Assembly: GCA_946186945.1 (NCBI GenBank)
Contig: CAMHPC010000013.1
Coordinates: 1-33,710 of the forward strand
DNA: 33,710 bases
Direction: 5' to 3'
From: an uncultured Prevotella sp.
GTDB lineage: Bacteria > Bacteroidota > Bacteroidia > Bacteroidales > Bacteroidaceae
The stretch's first letter is position 1. Each line of letters opens with the position of its first letter. Shown piece after piece: positions 9,075-17,612 of the stretch. Made by a program: the position numbers and the translations under genes. The notes under the pieces were generated by a model. The model was not told the origin of the DNA and made no database searches. It worked only from the letters and a program-made list of their open reading frames with translations.

Positions 9075-9147
9075 GCGCTTGTAGCTCAGTTGGTAGAGCA
9101 CCTGACTCTTAATCAGGGTGTCCAGGGTTCGAACCCCTGCAGGCGTA
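9075..9147 (+). tRNA. tRNA-Lys (anticodon CTT)
   Basis: A 73-base cloverleaf. Acceptor arms GCGCTTG and CAGGCGT pair over seven positions including two G-T pairs. The D arm is GCTC AGTTGGTA GAGC. The anticodon stem CCTGA/TCAGG holds the loop CTCTTAA with anticodon CTT. The T arm is CAGGG TTCGAAC CCCTG. The discriminator base is A and CCA is not encoded. It reads AAG codons. It is flanked by its own promoter and terminator. Confidence 0.96.
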
Positions 9148-9156
9148 CGGTTTGAG

Positions 9157-9197
9157 AATGCTAATCATTTGAATGCAAATGATTAGCATTTTTCTTT
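9157..9197 (+). terminator. Terminator of tRNA-Lys
   Basis: A perfect 14-bp stem (AATGCTAATCATTT / AAATGATTAGCATT) with loop GAATGC is followed by TTTCTTT. It starts 10 bases after the tRNA. Confidence 0.85.
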
Positions 9198-9198
9198 G

Positions 9199-9301
9199 TC
9201 GCTTGCACACTTTTTTTTGGTCGCTTGCGCTCGACCGACGCCAAACCGAATGCCATGTGAGCGTGCTCACAATCCTCAGGAGCGCACGCATCTTGCGTGC
9301 A
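9199..9301. repeat. Mosaic palindromic intergenic repeat, copy 2
   Basis: Bases 9223-9301 repeat 4231-4309 at 78 of 79 positions. As with copy 1, it starts (GTCGCTTGC) directly behind the T run of a terminator. It lacks the inverted partner arm found after copy 1. Confidence 0.8.
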
Positions 9302-9494
9302 ACTTTTTTATTCGGTCGGCCTGACGGCCTCAAAATTATAAAAAAATTGATTCAGAAAATTATAAAAAGGATAGGCCGCGCATGTGGACCCATGACATAT
9401 CCTGACGCTGGAAGCGTCATGGTTGTAACAGAGGTTTCGCTGCGCTGCACTACCTGCATGTATTATGTTGTCCCTACGGGGCTGTTGGCCTGTA
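9302..9494. other. Non-coding gap with short palindromes
   Basis: An AT-rich stretch to about 9370 is followed by a GC-richer block with short dyads such as GACGCTGGAAGCGTC near 9401-9415. No gene is supported. Open frames here have no start context or family resemblance. The block may be another member of the repeat set seen at 12069-12149 and near 6640. Confidence 0.4.
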
Positions 9495-10409
9495 TCAGTA
9501 GGTGAAGACGTAATCGAAACTGTAGGTGCGGACGTATACCTTGCCGTCTTTTTCTATGATGTACGAAGCAGCCTTTTTCAGAGGGATGGTCTGCACTCGC
9601 TGTCCGGAGAACTTATCCACCACATAGAGGAAGTCTCTTTCAAAGGAATTGCCATATCCACAGATAATGGAATTGCCCACAATCTCGAAATGACAGTTGC
9701 TGGTTTTAGGTTTGGTAGTCCAGATTATCTCGTCAGTTCGCATGTCAATGGCAGAGAGGTATCCGCCTCTGCCCATGTCACCCTTCTTATAGTCGCTGTA
9801 AGTCTGGTGCGACACATACATGATATTGCCTTCTATCATGACATAGTCTACGCCGCCCAGTCCGCACACCTCGTTTATGCCCGGTGGCATCACCGCCACG
9901 CTGAAGTCGTAAGCCTTGTACACGTTTTTGAGTTCCGTGTCGCACACTGCCAGTTTCGTCGCCTCCACCCAGTACGGTCCGTAGGTCACCACCGAATAGC
10001 CATCGGTATCGACACGCAGGCGCGGTCTGACCTGCGGAGTGGGTTCGTTTTTGTAGACAGAGAAGATGGGAGACAGGTTATTCCTCTCAAACCAATACTC
10101 CTCGTCGGTGATATCATTCTCGCGGCACGACAGTTGCCTCAGTCTTATCTGTTTTCTGTTCATGTTGCGCTGCAGCACATGACCTTTGAAATCGGGTGAT
10201 GCCAGCGTGACGTATTGTCGGTTGTCGTCGTAGAGGCTGAACGAGCCAGTGCTTTGCAGGCGGTAGTTGGGCAGGAAGTCAGCATCGCGCTGCGGGTAGG
10301 TGACCGTTTTGGCAGCCGTCTGTCGTCTCTGCGTTTTCCTCTTCTGTGCGTTCACACTCACAGTGGTAGCCATCAATGCCACGAGGAGCAAAAATAAAGA
10401 TTTTTTCAT
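9495..10409 (-). CDS. Secreted beta-propeller-like protein of unknown function
   Basis: 304 residues with a clear signal peptide (MKKSLFLLLVALMATTVSVNAQ) followed by a basic linker (KRKTQRRQTAAK). The remainder is beta-rich, with repeated blade-like pieces in the last third (GYLSAIDMRTDEIIWTTK, FLYVVDKFSGQRVQTIPLKK, YIIEKDGKVYVRTYSF). These have the D-x-x-T/S-G-x-x-x-W/T pattern of PQQ/WD-type beta-propellers. That is a fold impression, not a family assignment. It is too short for a full eight-blade propeller. It starts 36 bases after the stop of the upstream DUF853-type ATPase gene on the same strand and is probably co-transcribed with it. Location is likely periplasmic, since no T9SS signal or lipobox is visible. 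Confidence 0.75.
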   Translation of the reverse strand: MKKSLFLLLVALMATTVSVNAQKRKTQRRQTAAKTVTYPQRDADFLPNYRLQSTGSFSLYDDNRQYVTLASPDFKGHVLQRNMNRKQIRLRQLSCRENDITDEEYWFERNNLSPIFSVYKNEPTPQVRPRLRVDTDGYSVVTYGPYWVEATKLAVCDTELKNVYKAYDFSVAVMPPGINEVCGLGGVDYVMIEGNIMYVSHQTYSDYKKGDMGRGGYLSAIDMRTDEIIWTTKPKTSNCHFEIVGNSIICGYGNSFERDFLYVVDKFSGQRVQTIPLKKAASYIIEKDGKVYVRTYSFDYVFTY

Positions 10410-10445
10410 AGTGATATATGTTTTAGTTTTCGAGAAGTTTTATAG

Positions 10446-12020
10446 TCATTTTATCAGATTGCCCAGGATATCGCGTGTGATGGTGCGAGTGGCAGCCGTA
10501 GTAGCGTTCTTCACCACCCTTTCGCCCGCCGACTTCCTCGTCTTGGTCTCCTTGCCCGTCACCTTGCTGGTGACGAAGGCACCCACTATAGCAGCCAGGG
10601 TGGAGGTGACGGCAGTGATGATAGCCTTGAGCACCCTGCTGAAGATGCTGTTTTTCTTCTTTCCCTTCTCAGCCTTCTTCTCCTCCTTCTCTGCAGCCTT
10701 GGCTTCCTCCTCCTTCTGTTTCTGCTCGGCAGCCAGTTGGTTTTCGCGTGTGAGGACCTCGTATGCGCTCTCGCGGTCTACCATCGTGTCGTACTTGCCA
10801 TAGATACGGCTCTGACGTATGATGGTGGTGCGCTGTTCGGTGGTGATGGCTCCTATCTGCGATAGCGGGAAGAGCACCTTAGCCCTCTGCACCATGGTGG
10901 GAGCGCCCTTGGCATCGAGGAAACTGACGAGCGCCTCACCCGTCTCGAGGTTCATGATAGCCTCGTCGGTACGGAAGTTGGGGTTGGCGCGGAAGGTGTC
11001 GGCAGCCGTCTTCACCGCCTTCTGGTCTTTGGGTGTGTAGGCACGCAGAGCGTGTTGCACACGGTTGCCCAGTTGTCCGAGTATCGTCTCGGGAATGTCC
11101 GTCGGACTCTGTGTGATGAAGTATATGCCCACGCCCTTGGAGCGTATGAGACGTATGACCTGTTCTATCTTGTCGAGCAGCGCCTTGGACGTGCCCTCGA
11201 AGAGCATGTGTGCCTCGTCGAAGAAGAACACCAGTTTGGGCATGTCCAGGTCGCCCACCTCGGGCAGTGTGGTGTAGAGTTCGCTCATGAGCCACAGCAG
11301 GAAGGTGGAGTAGAGTTTGGGTTGCATCATCAGTTTGTCGGCAGCCAGCACGTTCATCACCCCCTTGCCGCCCTCGGTCTGCATCAGGTCGAAGATATCG
11401 AAAGCCGGTTCGCCGAAGAAGCGGTCTGCACCCTGGCTCTCCAGTTGCAGCAGTGCACGCTGTATGGCGCCCACCGATGCCGAGGAGATATTGCCGTACT
11501 GAGTGGAGTACTCCTTGGCATGCTGTGCCACATAGTCGAGCATGGAGCGCAGGTCCTTGAGGTCGAGGATGAGCAGTCCGCGGTCGTCGGCTATACGAAA
11601 CACGATATGCAGCACACCGTCCTGAGTCTCATTGAGTTGGAGCAGTCGGGAGAGCAGTTGCGGTCCCATCTGCGAGACAGTGGTGCGCATGGGGTGCCCC
11701 TGTTCGCCGTAGACATCGAAGAAGCGTACGGGGCAGTTTTGGAACTGTGGGTCCTTGATGCCGAATTCGGGCAGTCGTTTCTCTATGAACCCGCTCATCT
11801 TGCCCGTTTGTGAGATGCCGGAGAGGTCGCCTTTCATATCTGCCATGAAGCAGGGCACGCCTGCCTGGCAGAAGGACTCTGCCATCACCTGCAGTGTGAC
11901 GGTCTTGCCGGTGCCGGTGGCGCCGGCTATCAGTCCGTGGCGGTTTGCCATTTTTCCTACTATACTCAGTGGTCCTTGGGCGCAGTGTGCTATGCGCAGT
12001 CCGTATTCTTTGTCGTACAT
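10446..12020 (-). CDS. HerA/DUF853-type P-loop ATPase (YjgR-like)
   Basis: 524 residues, starting [13 protein letters not shown] at 12020. The ATPase core shows Walker A GATGTGKT at 33-40, Walker [10 protein letters not shown] with DEAH at 268-271 and a sensor-like ITQSP shortly after. These match the DUF853/HerA-FtsK-like family whose E. coli member is YjgR. The cellular role of the family is not settled; relatives are DNA-translocating motor ATPases. The C-terminus is unusual: a Lys/Glu-rich coiled-coil-like stretch (about 440-465) leads into an Ala/Thr/Gly/Val-rich hydrophobic segment ([20 protein letters not shown]) that could insert in or contact the membrane. It is first in a two-gene unit with the secreted propeller-like protein. 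Confidence 0.88.
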   Translation of the reverse strand: MYDKEYGLRIAHCAQGPLSIVGKMANRHGLIAGATGTGKTVTLQVMAESFCQAGVPCFMADMKGDLSGISQTGKMSGFIEKRLPEFGIKDPQFQNCPVRFFDVYGEQGHPMRTTVSQMGPQLLSRLLQLNETQDGVLHIVFRIADDRGLLILDLKDLRSMLDYVAQHAKEYSTQYGNISSASVGAIQRALLQLESQGADRFFGEPAFDIFDLMQTEGGKGVMNVLAADKLMMQPKLYSTFLLWLMSELYTTLPEVGDLDMPKLVFFFDEAHMLFEGTSKALLDKIEQVIRLIRSKGVGIYFITQSPTDIPETILGQLGNRVQHALRAYTPKDQKAVKTAADTFRANPNFRTDEAIMNLETGEALVSFLDAKGAPTMVQRAKVLFPLSQIGAITTEQRTTIIRQSRIYGKYDTMVDRESAYEVLTRENQLAAEQKQKEEEAKAAEKEEKKAEKGKKKNSIFSRVLKAIITAVTSTLAAIVGAFVTSKVTGKETKTRKSAGERVVKNATTAATRTITRDILGNLIK

Positions 12021-12068
12021 GGTATATTGTATTTAGTTTTATTCCAGGATTCTGTTTTTTTTGCTTTT

Positions 12069-12149
12069 GCCCTTTCAGGGCGAATTATAACATGCATTCC
12101 TCCCCAGGGCGTTGCCCTGGGCTTGGGGCTCACTGCCCCTTCGGGGGGT
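12069..12149. repeat. Cluster of short perfect palindromes before hutH
   Basis: Three hairpins follow one another: GCCCTTTCAGGGC (12069-12081), CCCAGGGCGTTGCCCTGGG (12103-12121) and GGGGCTCACTGCCCC (12125-12139), the last overlapping a CCCCTTCGGGG stem. Similar blocks of these short palindromes occur in intergenic DNA of many Bacteroidetes. They lie between the divergent DUF853 ATPase and hutH promoters. Confidence 0.6.
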
Positions 12150-12270
12150 GATTTAGTGCATTCATACATTTATGTGTGATTTGAAATGAAATCCGCACAA
12201 TTTCATTGCAAAGAAAATAAAAAAAATGTAAAGAAGCAAGATACTGTAGTGAAAAGTGGGAAAAAAAGTG

Positions 12271-12278
12271 TACCTTCG
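12271..12278 (+). promoter_or_regulatory. Possible -7 box of the hut operon
   Basis: TACCTTCG is one base away from the TAnnTTTG consensus, 29 bases before the hutH start codon. No matching -33 TTTG stands at the expected distance, so the call is tentative. It agrees with the later hutH start at 12307. Confidence 0.4.
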
Positions 12279-12306
12279 CAGCACCAGAAAAACATTTAAC
12301 ACTACT

Positions 12307-13803
12307 ATGAAACACAAAATCAGTGCTGGACATCTCACCCAGGATAAAATAGATGAGATAATCACCCGTGGCTATACACTGGAACTGGGTGCCGATTCGC
12401 GCGAGCGCATCGTACACTGCCGTGAATACCTGGACCGCAAGATCAGCGAGAGCAAGGAGCCCATCTACGGTGTGACCACCGGTTTCGGTTCGCTGTGCAA
12501 GATAAGCATCGATGCCGACCAACTGGCACAGTTGCAGATCAACCTGATGATGTCGCATGCCTGCGGCACAGGCGAGCGAGTGCCCAACGAAGTGGTGAAG
12601 ATTATGCTTCTGCTCAAGGTGCAGTCGTTGAGTTACGGCTATAGCGGTTGCCAGTTGCAGACGGTGGAGCGGTTGATAGACTTTTTCAACAACGACGTAT
12701 ACCCCATAGTATATCAGCAGGGTTCGGTGGGTGCCTCGGGCGACTTAGTGCCCCTTGCCCATCTGTGTCTGCCCCTTGTGGGGTTGGGCGAGGTGGAGTA
12801 TAAGGGCGAGGTGATGAGCGGTGGTGAACTGCTGCGCCGCATGGGTTGGGAGCCCATCCGTCTGGCCTCGAAGGAAGGTCTGGCACTGCTCAACGGCACA
12901 CAGAACATGAGTGCCTTTGCCGTGTGGTCACTCATCCATGCCAAACGCCTGACGGAGTGGGCAGACGTGATAGGTGCCATGTCTCTGGAAGCCTACGACG
13001 GCAGGATAGAGCCCTTCCACCTGGCAGTGCATCTGGTGCGTGCCCACAAGGGTCAGATAGCCACTGCCGCACGGTTCAACGACCTGCTGCGCGGCAGCCA
13101 ACTCATAGCCCAGCCCAAGGTGAATGTGCAGGACCCCTACTCCTTCCGCTGCATACCCCAGGTGCACGGTGCGGTGAAGGACACCCTATCGTATGTGAAG
13201 AGCGTGGTGGACATAGAGATAAACGCCACCACCGACAACCCCACCGTGTGTCCGGACGAAGACCTCATCATCTCTGCCGGCAATTTTCACGGCGAGCCCA
13301 TAGCGCTGCCCATGGACTTCCTCTCGATAGCCATGAACGAGTTGGGCAGCATCAGCGAGCGCAGGCAGTACAAACTGGTGTCGGGCACCCGAGACCTGCC
13401 CTCCTTCCTCGTGGCAGAACCCGGAGTGAACAGCGGGTTTATGATACCGCAGTACACCTCGGCATCGATAGTGAGCCAGAGCAAGACCCTATGCATGCCC
13501 TCCTCTGCCGACAGCATACCCACCTCGCAGGGTCAGGAGGACCACGTGAGCATGGGCGCCAATGCAGGCACCAAACTGCTGCGGATAGTACAGAATACCG
13601 AGCGTGTGCTCGCCATAGAACTGTTGACAGCCGCCCAGGCCCTCGACTTCCGCCGTCCGCTACAGTCGTCGCCAGTGATAGAGCGCGTGCACCATGCCTT
13701 CCGCCAGGTGGTGCCATTTATAGACCACGACCAGGTGATGTATCCGCACATAGCCCATGCCGTGGAGTTTATCAAGCATTACGTGAGTGAATATGAGAAA
13801 TAA
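12307..13803 (+). CDS. hutH: Histidine ammonia-lyase
   Basis: 498 residues. The start MKHKISAGHL at 12307 is chosen because an in-frame ATG at 12256 lies upstream of the putative -7 box and adds a non-homologous stretch. The enzyme removes ammonia from L-histidine to give trans-urocanate, the first step of histidine catabolism, in the cytosol. The Ala-Ser-Gly triad that self-cyclises to the MIO cofactor is at 143-145 in GSVGASGDLVPLAHL. The catalytic Tyr region YGVTTGFGSL (Y54) is intact, as are the downstream TDNPT and QEDHVSMG motifs. Length is typical of the family. The next gene, hutI, begins 4 bases after the stop, so the two form an operon. Urocanate hydratase (hutU) is not in the window. 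Confidence 0.97.
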   Translation: MKHKISAGHLTQDKIDEIITRGYTLELGADSRERIVHCREYLDRKISESKEPIYGVTTGFGSLCKISIDADQLAQLQINLMMSHACGTGERVPNEVVKIMLLLKVQSLSYGYSGCQLQTVERLIDFFNNDVYPIVYQQGSVGASGDLVPLAHLCLPLVGLGEVEYKGEVMSGGELLRRMGWEPIRLASKEGLALLNGTQNMSAFAVWSLIHAKRLTEWADVIGAMSLEAYDGRIEPFHLAVHLVRAHKGQIATAARFNDLLRGSQLIAQPKVNVQDPYSFRCIPQVHGAVKDTLSYVKSVVDIEINATTDNPTVCPDEDLIISAGNFHGEPIALPMDFLSIAMNELGSISERRQYKLVSGTRDLPSFLVAEPGVNSGFMIPQYTSASIVSQSKTLCMPSSADSIPTSQGQEDHVSMGANAGTKLLRIVQNTERVLAIELLTAAQALDFRRPLQSSPVIERVHHAFRQVVPFIDHDQVMYPHIAHAVEFIKHYVSEYEK

Positions 13804-13807
13804 GCCT

Positions 13808-15052
13808 ATGAAGACACTCATATACAACATCGGCATACTGGGCGGCATACTGCCCCCCGGGGTGCGCATGCTGCGGGGCAGCGAGATGCTGCACCGCTAC
13901 ACCACCCTGCGCCACGCCTATGTGCTGACCGATGGTGAGCGCATAGCCCACTACGGGCCCATGAGCGGCTGGCACGACCAGGAGGCAGTGGACCAGAGGG
14001 TAGACGCCCGGGGCGGTGCCGTGCTGCCGGCATGGTGCGACAGCCATACCCACATAGTATATGCTGGCAGCAGGGAGGGTGAGTTTGAAGACAAGATACG
14101 TGGACTCTCCTATGCCGAGATAGCGCGCAGGGGCGGTGGCATACTCAACTCCGCCGACCGTCTGCACCACAGCAGCGAAGAGCAACTGTACCAGCAAGCC
14201 AAGCGCCGACTGGACGATATGATAGGCATGGGTAGCGGACTGATAGAAGTGAAGAGCGGCTACGGACTGAATACCGACGATGAACTGAAGATGCTGCGTG
14301 TGATACGGCGGTTGAAGCAGGAGAGCGATGCCACGATAGTGAGTACCTTCCTCGGAGCCCACGCCGTGGGCAGAGCGTACACCGGCCGCCAGGGTGAGTA
14401 TGTGGACATGGTGATAAACGAGATGCTGCCTGCCGTGGCTGCCGAGGGGTTGGCGGAATACATCGACGTGTTCTGCGACGAGGGTTTCTTCACCCCCGAC
14501 GAGACCCGCCGTCTGCTCGTGGCAGGCAAGCGCTACGGCATGCGTGGCAAGATACATGCATCGGAATTGGCAGACTCGGGCGGTGTGAAAGTGGGAGTGG
14601 AGCAGCAAGCCCTCTCTGTGGACCATCTGGAGAGCATCTCTGAAGAGGATGTGGCACTGCTGAGCCGACACCAGACCATAGCCACCGTGCTGCCCGGCAC
14701 CTCGTTCTTCCTGAACATGCCTTACGCCCCTGCCCGCCGACTCATCAGCGCGGGGTGTGCCGTGGCGGTGGCCACCGACTACAACCCCGGCAGCACCCCC
14801 TCGGGCAGCATGCCCTTGGCGGTATCCTTAGCATGCATAAAGATGCGGCTGTTGCCTGCCGAGGCACTGCATGCCGCCACCATCAACGGGGCGGCAGCCA
14901 TGGGCATGAGCAAGGACTATGGCAGCATCACACCGGGCAAAGTGGCAAACATGATCGTCACACGCCCCATACCCACCATTGCCTACCTACCCTATTCGTA
15001 CAGCGAACCACTCATAGAGCGAGTGATACTACGTGGAAAAACAGTGAAGTGA
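13808..15052 (+). CDS. hutI: Imidazolonepropionase
   Basis: 414 residues from the ATG at 13808 (MKTLIYNIGI). An alternative at 13787 would overlap hutH by 17 bases. It hydrolyses 4-imidazolone-5-propionate to N-formimino-L-glutamate, the third step of histidine degradation. It is an amidohydrolase-fold enzyme. The metal-binding HxH is in CDSHTHIVYAGSREGEFE (H80, H82). Family motifs follow in order: RGGGIL, EVKSGYGL, STFLGAHAV, KIHASELADSGG (metal ligand His), DHLESI and ATDYNPGS. The last codons lie inside the stem of the downstream terminator. The second-step gene hutU is absent between hutH and hutI, so it must lie elsewhere. Confidence 0.97.
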   Translation: MKTLIYNIGILGGILPPGVRMLRGSEMLHRYTTLRHAYVLTDGERIAHYGPMSGWHDQEAVDQRVDARGGAVLPAWCDSHTHIVYAGSREGEFEDKIRGLSYAEIARRGGGILNSADRLHHSSEEQLYQQAKRRLDDMIGMGSGLIEVKSGYGLNTDDELKMLRVIRRLKQESDATIVSTFLGAHAVGRAYTGRQGEYVDMVINEMLPAVAAEGLAEYIDVFCDEGFFTPDETRRLLVAGKRYGMRGKIHASELADSGGVKVGVEQQALSVDHLESISEEDVALLSRHQTIATVLPGTSFFLNMPYAPARRLISAGCAVAVATDYNPGSTPSGSMPLAVSLACIKMRLLPAEALHAATINGAAAMGMSKDYGSITPGKVANMIVTRPIPTIAYLPYSYSEPLIERVILRGKTVK

Positions 15053-15078
15053 GCCTCGGGGCTCACTTCACTGTTTTT
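15037..15078. terminator. Bidirectional terminator between hutI and the M6-type protease
   Basis: A perfect 18-bp stem, AAAAACAGTGAAGTGAGC and its complement, closes on a six-base loop (CTCGGG). It has T runs for both directions built into its ends. It overlaps the last five hutI codons and stop (TGA 15050-15052) and begins next to the protease stop at 15079, so one hairpin serves both convergent transcripts. Confidence 0.93.
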
Positions 15079-17469
15079 CTATTTCACCATCTTCTTTCCA
15101 TTGATGATATATATGCCGTGGGGCAGTGATGATGCATCGTGGAAGCGTCGGCCCTGCAGGTCGTACACCCCTTGTCGCACATTCTGCTTCTCGGCACCTA
15201 CCACAGATATGCCCGTCACCTCCTGCTTCACACACTGCTTCATGATGGTGGCATAAGGCATGGAGTTGGTCACCTTGCTGGTGTAGGTATTAAACCGCGG
15301 ACTGCTCACATTGTACCGCATCGAGCCATTGTCGCCGCACACCAGCCCCACACCGTCGGGGATATTGGCAAAGTTCCACTCAGTGGGTGCCTGCACATAT
15401 TCCAGTTTCTTGGCATCGGTAGCCACGAGGTAAGAGCCAGCCTCCTCATTATACAAGGCATAGCCGCCGTTCTGTCCCTCGATGAGAGTGAACACAGCCA
15501 CATCGTCGTTGATAGTCACTATGTCATCCTCCACCTCCACGTCCACCTTAGTGAGGTAAGTGCCGTTCATCTCGCCGGCAGCCACACCCTTTGAGAGATA
15601 GCCTATGATATACTGTTTGCCATTGACGATATCATCGATAGAGGTGAGGAGTTGGTAGGTGTTGGTATTCTCGGAGGGGTCGCGTATCACATAACTGGCA
15701 GTAGCCACCTTGCTCACCACCTCGTCCTTCACAGCGATTGCCTTGACAATAGTAGTCTGTTGCACGCTGAACGGCTCTTCGTATGTCATCGTGGTAGAGG
15801 CGTCGGAGAGTTCGGTGGCAGGTTCGGTGCCGTCGGTGGTATAGTATATCACAGCCCCCTCGTCGGCAGAGGTGATAGTCACCGTCTGTGGTTCGTAGAA
15901 CACCCCGCCTTCGGGTGATATAACCGGAGCCTCCACTTTGTTCTCGCCGATGAAATTGAAGGATATGGTACCGTCGTCGGCAAGCGTGATATCCTCCACG
16001 CTCACATTGAGATAGTACGTTCCGTCATCGTTTTTATTGTAGAGAGTGGCAGCGGGAGACGAATCTTTGTTGAACGAGTTGTTATTGCCGTAGGGATAGG
16101 GGTCTGTGGCTTGACCGCCGGTAGAGATGCCGCCGTAGTACGAGGTCTGGTAGGTTCCGTCGGCAGGCACCCATGTCATGCGTTGGTGACTCTTGTCGTC
16201 ATTGGGTGTGTTTGACTCCCATGCTGCGGCATCATAGTCTACGTGCAGTATGAGCAGGCCATTGCCGGGCAGCGAAGCATCCCATCCTGAGAGGGTACGG
16301 TTCTCCAGCAGGTAGTATTCATCGTTGTTGCCGGGGTTGTAGATGATATAACTCTCGCCGCCGTCTTGCAGTCCTTTCATTCCGGTGACGGTAGTAGACT
16401 TAGTGAGAGGAATGGGCTGTTCCCATCCTGCCATCCAGCGTTCGTAACTGGTATATCCGGCGGGTTGATATCCGCCGTTGTTGTATGAGCCATGGTCCAT
16501 GAGGTCCCAGTCGCCCATACCCTGACCGCCGCTGTAGTCGGTATCGTAGAAATCGGGGTATCCCAGGCAGTGGCTGAACTCATGGCACATGGTGCCCAGT
16601 CCGGCTATCTGCGAGGTAGAGCCATCCAGTTCCTCGCCACAGGCATAACTGTCTATGTATACCCCATCGAGGTATAGGGCACCGTCGCCATCGCCAAAGT
16701 GTCCTGCACTGGAGAGCGACCACGCGTGGGGCCACACCGTGTATGATATGCCGCTGTCTGCCTCGCCCTTGCCGGCATACACCACATACACCTGGTCCAC
16801 CCAGCCGTCGCCATTCCAGTCGTAGTCGGCATAGTTGACATATTCATCAGCCAGTTTCACCGCCTCCGACACCATCTGTGCTGGGTGTTTGTCGTCGCCG
16901 CTGCTGTCATTGCTACCGTAGTAGGAACGGTTTTGCGACACTTTGACCGGTCCCACCACGTCGAAGTTGAGTTCGAACACGCCTCGGCTCTGTGCATAGA
17001 AATAGTCGTACATAGAGCCTACGAACTTGCCGTCCTGGAAGTTGACCTCGTTTGCCACGCGTTCGTAGTAAGCCTTGTTGTTGGCGGCTTTGAACGACAC
17101 GTCTTTGTAGTTGACCAGAATAATCAGTCCGCGTTTCTGTCCGCGGTAGTCGCCCAGAGCCTCCACACGCTGTTTGGGCAGTTTGCGCATACGCTCACTG
17201 TTCACTGCCTGGCGTCGCTGAGCAGCGTTGGCGCGTATGGCACTGGCATCCACGATGCGGTAGAGTTCGCGGTCGGCATCGGTATAAGCCTGATAAGCCT
17301 TTCCGTCGGAGCCCAACCAGTAGTGTCCGTGTTCATCGCCCACCAGAGTGGCAGTGATCACCCTGCCGTCGGGTGTTGTAATACTACGCTGCAGACCGCG
17401 CTTGGCGGGCACAGCATTTATAGTCATAGCCACGAGCATAAGCACGGCTGTGAACAGCATTTTTCTCAT
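15079..17469 (-). CDS. Secreted M6-family (immune inhibitor A-like) metalloprotease with T9SS signal
   Basis: 796 residues with a signal peptide (MRKMLFTAVLMLVAMTINAV). The zinc-site motif CHEFSHCLGYPDFYD (H296, E297, H300 and D306 as third-ligand candidate) is the HExxHxxGxxD pattern of M6 peptidases. It is followed by the GMGDWDLMDHGSY and SYERWMAGW blocks typical of that family. Asp/Asn-rich turns (DYDWNGDGWVD) before the active site may bind calcium. At about 525-600 there is a chitobiase C-terminal-like beta-sandwich (IYYTTDGTEP). Next comes a beta-rich module at about 605-755. The end, VYDLQGRRF then GIYIINGKKMVK, is a T9SS sorting signal, so the protein should be exported to the cell surface or medium. 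It probably degrades host, dietary or microbial protein. It has its own promoter overlapped by a large dyad. Confidence 0.93.
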   Translation of the reverse strand: MRKMLFTAVLMLVAMTINAVPAKRGLQRSITTPDGRVITATLVGDEHGHYWLGSDGKAYQAYTDADRELYRIVDASAIRANAAQRRQAVNSERMRKLPKQRVEALGDYRGQKRGLIILVNYKDVSFKAANNKAYYERVANEVNFQDGKFVGSMYDYFYAQSRGVFELNFDVVGPVKVSQNRSYYGSNDSSGDDKHPAQMVSEAVKLADEYVNYADYDWNGDGWVDQVYVVYAGKGEADSGISYTVWPHAWSLSSAGHFGDGDGALYLDGVYIDSYACGEELDGSTSQIAGLGTMCHEFSHCLGYPDFYDTDYSGGQGMGDWDLMDHGSYNNGGYQPAGYTSYERWMAGWEQPIPLTKSTTVTGMKGLQDGGESYIIYNPGNNDEYYLLENRTLSGWDASLPGNGLLILHVDYDAAAWESNTPNDDKSHQRMTWVPADGTYQTSYYGGISTGGQATDPYPYGNNNSFNKDSSPAATLYNKNDDGTYYLNVSVEDITLADDGTISFNFIGENKVEAPVISPEGGVFYEPQTVTITSADEGAVIYYTTDGTEPATELSDASTTMTYEEPFSVQQTTIVKAIAVKDEVVSKVATASYVIRDPSENTNTYQLLTSIDDIVNGKQYIIGYLSKGVAAGEMNGTYLTKVDVEVEDDIVTINDDVAVFTLIEGQNGGYALYNEEAGSYLVATDAKKLEYVQAPTEWNFANIPDGVGLVCGDNGSMRYNVSSPRFNTYTSKVTNSMPYATIMKQCVKQEVTGISVVGAEKQNVRQGVYDLQGRRFHDASSLPHGIYIINGKKMVK

Positions 17470-17509
17470 TTCGTCTCTTGTTATTTTGGTTTAAGGTAAG
17501 GTTAGGCGA

Positions 17510-17541
17510 CAAAGGTAGGCATAAAACCCTTTTCCACCAAA
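17510..17541 (-). promoter_or_regulatory. Promoter of the M6-type protease gene
   Basis: On the minus strand, TTTG (17541-17538) is followed after exactly 20 bases by TACCTTTG (17517-17510), an ideal Bacteroidetes -33/-7 pair. It lies 41 bases before the start codon at 17469. Confidence 0.8.
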
Positions 17542-17560
17542 TATAAAAGGGTTTTATGCC
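17518..17560. repeat. Perfect 16-bp inverted repeat covering the protease promoter
   Basis: GGCATAAAACCCTTTT (17518-17533) and its exact complement (17545-17560) flank an 11-base centre. The left arm touches the -7 box and the -33 box lies in the loop, so the dyad occupies the RNA polymerase contact region. No T run follows on the minus strand, which argues against a simple terminator for the phosphatase gene upstream. It could be an operator for a dimeric regulator. Confidence 0.7.
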
Positions 17561-17612
17561 AGATATTTATGCTTTTTTTATACTTTACGTCAGTATATGC
17601 TCCTGGTACAAC

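Noticed and set aside
9173..10199. Plus-strand frames opposite the propeller-like gene and over the repeat
   Set aside because: They cover the tRNA terminator and repeat element or lie antisense to a gene with a signal peptide.
12846..13790. Plus-strand open frame of 314 codons in another frame of hutH
   Set aside because: It lies wholly within hutH, whose MIO motif and family blocks are certain. The alternative product is Arg/His/Pro-rich and has no family features.
17534..17560. Terminator of the acid phosphatase gene
   Set aside because: The hairpin arms are perfect but no T run follows on the minus strand, and the structure coincides with the protease promoter, so a regulatory dyad is the better reading.
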